DNA of 64,000 bases from Acanthaster planci (taxonomy: Eukaryota; Echinodermata; Asteroidea; Valvatida; Acanthasteridae): positions 121,405-185,404 of the forward strand of contig NW_019091541.1 in the NCBI RefSeq assembly GCF_001949145.1. Reading direction: 5' to 3'. Of this stretch, positions 60,401 to 64,000 are shown piece by piece (within the stretch, counting starts at the first letter, position 1; every line of letters begins with the position of its first letter). A model generated the notes under the pieces. The model was not told the DNA's origin. It saw nothing but the letters and a program-made list of their open reading frames with translations, and ran no database searches. The translations under genes and the position numbers were made by a program.

Positions 60401-61611
60401 AATTGAACAAATGTCGAGGATTAACATTTTTGTCATTCACCAATACTTTTGCCATCTACACATGTATACTTCACTCAATGTGCTGCAATTTCTTTAAATC
60501 ACACCAATTTTACCTGCTCAGCTGCAGACCAGGTACATGTATTTTTTTTAAATTCTTGCATTACAGAGGTGAAATAGCCAACTTCATTGACGAACTTGAC
60601 GATGCAGAACTTCACATTGAAGACCTTTCTAAACTTGCTGCTGACTTGGAAATATCGGACCAGGAGTCACTGAAAGTGAGCCCATATTCCGATACATGTA
60701 GCTTCCTACAGGGTTATCATCATAATGTCAGGTTTTGTTTACTTTTTATCTTTGAGTGTGCTTCTCAGCACACTATTGATGACAGAAATAATTATCAAGC
60801 TGAGTCAGCCAGGCCATGCACAAACACGGCACTGCACATGTCACACAATTAGACATGTACTGCCTATTGAGAAGACATGCTTTACATTGCAACTAATGGT
60901 CCTCTGGTGAGAACTTGTTACATGTGTGCACAGGTTTATGCATGCTTGACATAAGATGTGCTGAGCACACACGATCCAGGCGCCCAAATGAAACATTGCC
61001 CATGAAAACTCTCTGCTCTTTACCAGGCGTGGGGGGAGGGGCTTCATGTTGGGGTGGACAAGCCCAAATCAAAAAAAGGATTCTTAAACTGTGAGCATTG
61101 TATCAGTAACATAGCCTTTCAGGGTTACTACATCCCAGGCACTTTCATTGTCAGCATTGTTGCTTTTTGCCCCCTTTTTGGAGGGGGGTGGTGGTGTTGA
61201 GAGACTACATGTAATGAGGTTCCTATCTGAAATACATGTATCTTTGTCAAGAACAGTCTTGTTATCCTCAAGGTACATGTGTGACATCAATGTTCGTGTA
61301 CAAGTAGACTAATGTAAAATTAATGCAAATTATACAACCGTGTCTCTGACATGCATTGTAGTTGGTTCTGTGAATTCAGACATAATCTTGAATATGTACA
61401 TAGAAATGACAAAAGTAAGCCAAACTCTGGTAATAATTGTTTTCATTTCCATGTGCAGGTGTTTCAAACTCTGGACCAGGACAAGGATGGTGGAGTCACC
61501 ATAGATGAGGTCTACTCATGCAATATGAACAATGTCCAAGCCCAAGCTCCGGGATTAGCAACGAGGGACACAGATGGGGAGAAATTTGATGATAACCATG
61601 ATGAGTTATGA
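45157..61611 (+). CDS. JmjC/cupin_8 oxygenase with signal peptide, EF-hand and HDEL tail
   Basis: Seven exons: 45157-45488, 53146-53297, 54954-55123, 56735-56889, 59928-60092, 60567-60675, 61459-61611; 1236 nt, 411 residues, GT-AG introns with consistent phases. Residues 1-38 have Arg-rich start then a hydrophobic core (IVVCVVCFFAF): signal peptide or anchor. Residues about 70-290 form the JmjC/cupin_8 fold: His196-x-Asp198 (SVLHFDALDN) and His273 (YRWFHQVRS) as iron ligands, and Lys211, 13 residues after Asp198, as the likely 2-oxoglutarate contact as in FIH-type enzymes. GRSLAINIW is the closing strand. An EF-hand loop DQDKDGGVTIDE spans 367-378. The last four residues are HDEL, an ER-retrieval signal. 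N-glycosylation sequons at Asn128, 256 and 296 agree with a lumenal protein. Substrate unknown; I do not recognise a vertebrate orthologue. Confidence 0.9.
48780..48935 (+). mobile_element. SINE fragment
   Basis: GGGTTCAATTCCGGGCTCGG with GTCCTCGTGTGGATTGGGTT resembles the head and body of a widespread invertebrate SINE type (box-B-like GGTTCAATTCC, then CTCGTGTGG.TTG). The box A part upstream is degraded. Confidence 0.5.
50228..51300. other. Possible retroelement relic with direct repeats
   Basis: CCTAATGTGGAGTATCACAA (about 50845) recurs as CCTAACGTGGAGCATCACAA (about 51257). Upstream, TACGTCAGTA..CCA followed by GCAATTACTCYGGTAGA occurs twice (50617-50670 and 50679-50730). No gag or pol frame is present. 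The pattern suggests a retroelement terminal region, but this is weak. Confidence 0.3.
52343..52574. repeat. Short palindromic GTAACTGACGTTAC copies
   Basis: GTAACTGACGTTAC at 52343-52356 and 52561-52574, a one-mismatch copy near 52382, and a related GTAACTGACGTTGC near 49445. The inner AACTGACGTT is near-palindromic. Function unknown. Confidence 0.6.
53146..53297 (+). CDS. JmjC gene exon 2
   Basis: Encodes AAFGDVEVEVEEGKKENRSR and LDEFLDEYQLGDMYMVASVP, the usual region before the iron site in this fold (F-G..V.VE...KK.NR). Acceptor ccacttag, donor gtatgt, phase 2 in and phase 1 out. Confidence 0.9.
53384..53706 (-). mobile_element. Inverted-repeat element containing a tRNA-like unit
   Basis: The left end ATACTACCCCGTGAAACCTG and right end, read inverted, ATACTAGCCCGTGAAACCTG match at about 26 of 28 positions with the following GTNTGC. 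Inside, on the minus strand, TAGCTTAGTTGGTAG (box A, 53563-53577) and GGTTCGAATCC (box B, 53523-53533) form a tRNA-like unit. The candidate anticodon loop lacks U33 and the acceptor stem does not pair, so it is not a working tRNA. It sits just downstream of JmjC exon 2. Confidence 0.75.
54954..55123 (+). CDS. JmjC gene exon 3 (HxD iron motif)
   Basis: Encodes VIWFSSGDTKSVLHFDALDN and CVMDGRKEFFLVDK, carrying His196 and Asp198 and the candidate 2-oxoglutarate Lys211. Acceptor ctctgtag, donor gtgaaa, ends in phase 0. Confidence 0.93.
56735..56889 (+). CDS. JmjC gene exon 4
   Basis: Encodes VDVDKVDMYKYPGLSQVPWY, a sequon (NVT) and QPGDCFFIPYR, the conserved strand before the third iron ligand. 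Acceptor aactacag, donor gttaat. Confidence 0.92.
57840..58085. repeat. Second copy of the cccacttgtgtgaaaat minisatellite element
   Basis: Units such as CTTTTGCCACTTTGGGGAAA and TCCCACTTGTGTGAAGAGGT recur, ending with GTTAACTTTCAATCGCAATG (58063-58082), which matches the right boundary of the copy at 6792-6811. Same family, about 51 kb apart. Confidence 0.7.
58734..59407. mobile_element. DNA transposon-like element with CAGAG(T/C)G ends
   Basis: The left end AGATCTCAGAGTGCGAAATT and right end, inverted, AGATCTCAGAGCGTGAAATT differ at two positions. The word AAGTGCTCGGA occurs near both ends. The interior of about 600 bases has no transposase. AGATCT outside CAGAG at both sides may be a target-site copy or part of the repeat. 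Confidence 0.65.
59928..60092 (+). CDS. JmjC gene exon 5 (third iron ligand)
   Basis: Encodes WFHQVRSAAGRSLAINIWFV then a linker with the sequon NSS. His273 is the distal iron ligand. Acceptor aatcacag, donor gtgagg. Confidence 0.93.
60567..60675 (+). CDS. JmjC gene exon 6 (acidic helical linker)
   Basis: Encodes GEIANFIDELDDAELHIEDL and SKLAADLEISDQESLK, acidic and helix-like, leading into the EF-hand. Acceptor attacag, donor gtgagc, ends in phase 0. Confidence 0.88.
61459..61611 (+). CDS. JmjC gene exon 7 (EF-hand and HDEL)
   Basis: Encodes VFQTLDQDKDGGVTIDEVYS, then an Asp/Gln-rich tail ending DDNHDEL and TGA. The loop has Asp at 1, 3 and 5, Gly at 6 and Glu at 12, a full calcium-binding EF-hand. 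Acceptor catgtgcag. Confidence 0.9.
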   Translation: MFQTLDQDKDGGVTIDEVYSCNMNNVQAQAPGLATRDTDGEKFDDNHDEL

Positions 61612-64000
61612 CCTCCACTTCTGTTGACTGCAGTTTGCCCAGACATCACTGAAATAATGGGTTTCATTGGCGTGTAAGTCTATGAACTGCAATGCCTTCC
61701 AAAGATTTTGTACAAACAGGGTATATATGAATATACCGGTAATGTTTTTTTTTTGCTACAAGTAATGCTAATGTGTTCAGATGCTTGAAGGCAGTACATG
61801 TATGTAACAGAACAGGTAGCTCATTCATAAGAAGCGAGTACATGTAAGAACAGGAAGTTGCCCTAACTACCCAAGTTTCAGCACTGTTCAGAGACATGAA
61901 CATATATACTACAGTTCTCTGTCTTTTTTTGGTTTCCTCACAGATTACTTTAATATTACAAAATCACTCAATGTAATTATTTTGGCTGTGCATCTTTAAT
62001 GTAAAGTACAGACTTATACATGTACATATACCTATAAAATATGTATTTGGTGTAAGCAGTTTAGTTTTGGAAACGCCAGGACCGTTTGTTGACAAGGTTA
62101 CCTATATGTGCACACATAACGTACCTATGCATACATGTACATGTAGTAATGTAAATGTACATGTAAGCTTAAACAGTCACATGCAGGTCTGACTAATTCG
62201 TGTCTTACATTTTAATTCTTGGTTCAAAAAACGGTCCGCTTCAAAATGTACCTTTACTTGGAACAAATGCCAACCAATGATCAGTTCACACATATACATG
62301 TATTGCTGTTGCTATTTTTAACTGGGGTAGCTGCTCAGCAAATCACTGTTGAAAACGCAACAAGAAATTTACCTACTGTAATTGTACCTATACATGTATA
62401 TGCATGTACAGGTCCAAGTTACTGGAAGCAGAACTAACATGTTTTTTTTTTCTTTTTTGCCTTTAATAGCATTATTAAGAGTATTTTAATATCTGTTAAA
62501 CAATTTTACATGTCATATGTACAATATACATGTATGTAGATTACACAGGTACTTGTAGTTTGGGAAATTTTAGATTTTACAATTTGAACAAGCAATATCA
62601 AAACACAGATAGACAGCACCCGAGGAGTCTAGAAAAACAAGTTAAAGCAAAGCATTGTAATCTGAACTCATTTAATTTTGCCATTAAAGTGTCTAGTTAC
62701 TGCAGGTATACGTACTGTACGCCGTTATTGGAAATTTATCTATAATTAATTATACATGTGCATAAACATAATTACAAACATCACTCAATATAGAGCCACA
62801 AAAGAAGTGAATACCAGATGTCACATTGCCATCAATGATATCTTGGAAGATCTCAATACACATACTATTATGTACCGGTACATGTACTATAGTACCGGTA
62901 GATTCCCATTATAGTGCTGTTAGAGGGATGGAACAAAATTTTGGCATACATACATTGTAAATACAGCACATTAACCAATGCAGCCCTGTTACGGTACGTA
63001 CGTGTACGTTTTACACTGCACACTGTTCATCTTCAGAAAGTACATGTACACATATGGATGTACATGTACCTATGTAATTTTCCAGTACCAAATACATGTA
63101 CATGTATGTAATGTTTGAAGGATGAATTTTGAGCATGATACCGGTACATGCCTTGTGCACGTACAGCCGTCTGCAGTTGTAACATTGTACAAAATATGTG
63201 TTTTATTGGTGTCTGGAGCCCAATAAAGTGGTCGCTTTATTTTTGGAGCCAATGGATTTTCTGCCTGTATGAAAATATGCACTGTGCAGGCTGCGTGAAT
63301 CTGCATGAGGTGATAATGCGTGGTACGCTGGTTCCTGCTGCTAAAAACAGTGAGAGTAACACAATGGCTGGGAGCAAGTGGCCCTCATAACGACATGCTG
63401 ACTAGTACATGTACATGCAAGTGCCAGTACCGATGTGGCGGTCTCGGCTGCCTCCTGGTCAGACATTTCAGCACGACACAAGCACAGTCTCGTTGGTCTT
63501 CCGTGCTGAGATGACTAACTCGCATGGTACTATAAGCGAGCGCAGATATGGCATGAAGTACATTTATTTTTACCATATTTGGTAAGGGGGACTGCTGAGA
63601 CCGGCACACTGGTATGGGTATTTTCCAAAGTTGACTACCTGAATACAATATAAACCATCAGAAGGATTTCTGCAAGTTAACCAGATTCATGTGTACATTT
63701 ACATGTACCCAGTACAAGCATACATTTACGTATTTTCCATTTTCATTTATTTATTATGGCTTATCCCAGTAGTTTTACACATAACAGTCATGATAGTCCA
63801 GTGACGTGCAATTTTCTGTCTGACTGTCACCAGGTACACACATCTACATGTATACATGTGGGTTGCCTTTTCACACTCATGCACTGCTGTTCTCACCAGT
63901 GTTGTAGTACTCGGTACTCGTACTCGAGTACTACTCAAGTACCGTTTTCACAGTACTCGTTCTTGTACTCAGACGTCCAAGTACTCGTACTCGAACTACA
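61612..64000 (+). other. 3' flank of the JmjC gene
   Basis: AT-rich, with many TACATGTA words and no further gene recognised. AATAAA at 63222-63227 is a possible polyadenylation signal, but at 1.6 kb from the stop it is uncertain. Confidence 0.4.
63897..64000. mobile_element. hAT-like terminus with GTACTCG tandem words (cut by window end)
   Basis: Begins CAGTGTTGTAGTACTCGGTA, the same CAGTG(T/C)TGTAGT start as 13519 and 24228, then many GTACTCGTACTCGAG words on both strands. The other end is outside the window. Confidence 0.55.

Larger units (their letters stand above)
53298..61458 (+). other. Introns 2-6 of the JmjC gene
   Basis: Holds the inverted-repeat tRNA-like element (53384-53706), TACATGTA clusters (55310-55480, 56170-56330), the second minisatellite copy (57840-58085) and a 670-base DNA transposon-like element (58734-59407). 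No extra exon was recognised. Confidence 0.6.

Overview
The window is animal nuclear DNA. Genes are split by GT-AG introns of 0.1 to 7.6 kb, intergenic DNA is AT-rich, and there are many short DNA transposon copies and tRNA-derived SINE-like repeats. The protein families (an EPB41L4A-type FERM protein and a ZNF592/532/687-type zinc-finger protein) are metazoan. The intron sizes, the SINE style and the dense self-complementary TACATGTA/ACCGGT words fit a marine invertebrate deuterostome. An echinoderm is my best guess, but that is an inference. One ambiguous base (N) occurs at 11924.

Layout. (1) 1-27530, plus strand: the 3' eighteen coding exons of an EPB41L4A (band 4.1-like 4A / NBL4) orthologue. 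The beginning of the FERM domain lies upstream of the window. The exons join in one continuous frame of 960 codons plus stop, and the last exon gives a C-terminus of PDZ-ligand type. (2) 27531-37132: intergenic DNA between two convergent genes, with long AT-rich UTR-like sequence, a pentanucleotide microsatellite and a pogo-like DNA transposon. (3) 37133-40151, minus strand: one large coding exon of a 1002-residue multi-C2H2 zinc-finger protein of the ZNF592/ZNF532/ZNF687 family. (4) 40152-45156: the region between two divergent genes, with a long foldback element and, close to the next gene, two ZNF143/Staf-like motifs. (5) 45157-61611, plus strand: a complete seven-exon gene for a 411-residue predicted secretory-pathway JmjC/cupin_8 2-oxoglutarate oxygenase with signal peptide, HxD...H iron site, an EF-hand and a C-terminal HDEL. 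(6) 61612-64000: downstream DNA ending in a probable hAT-like transposon terminus.

The three genes have no obvious shared pathway: cortical membrane/cytoskeleton adaptor, nuclear chromatin-associated zinc-finger protein, and putative ER-lumen hydroxylase. The most notable content is the HDEL-tagged JmjC/EF-hand oxygenase, a run of eight frame-neutral (symmetric) exons and an intron-retention/PDZ-tail switch in the FERM gene, and a rich set of inverted-repeat elements (MITE/foldback types), several readable from both ends.
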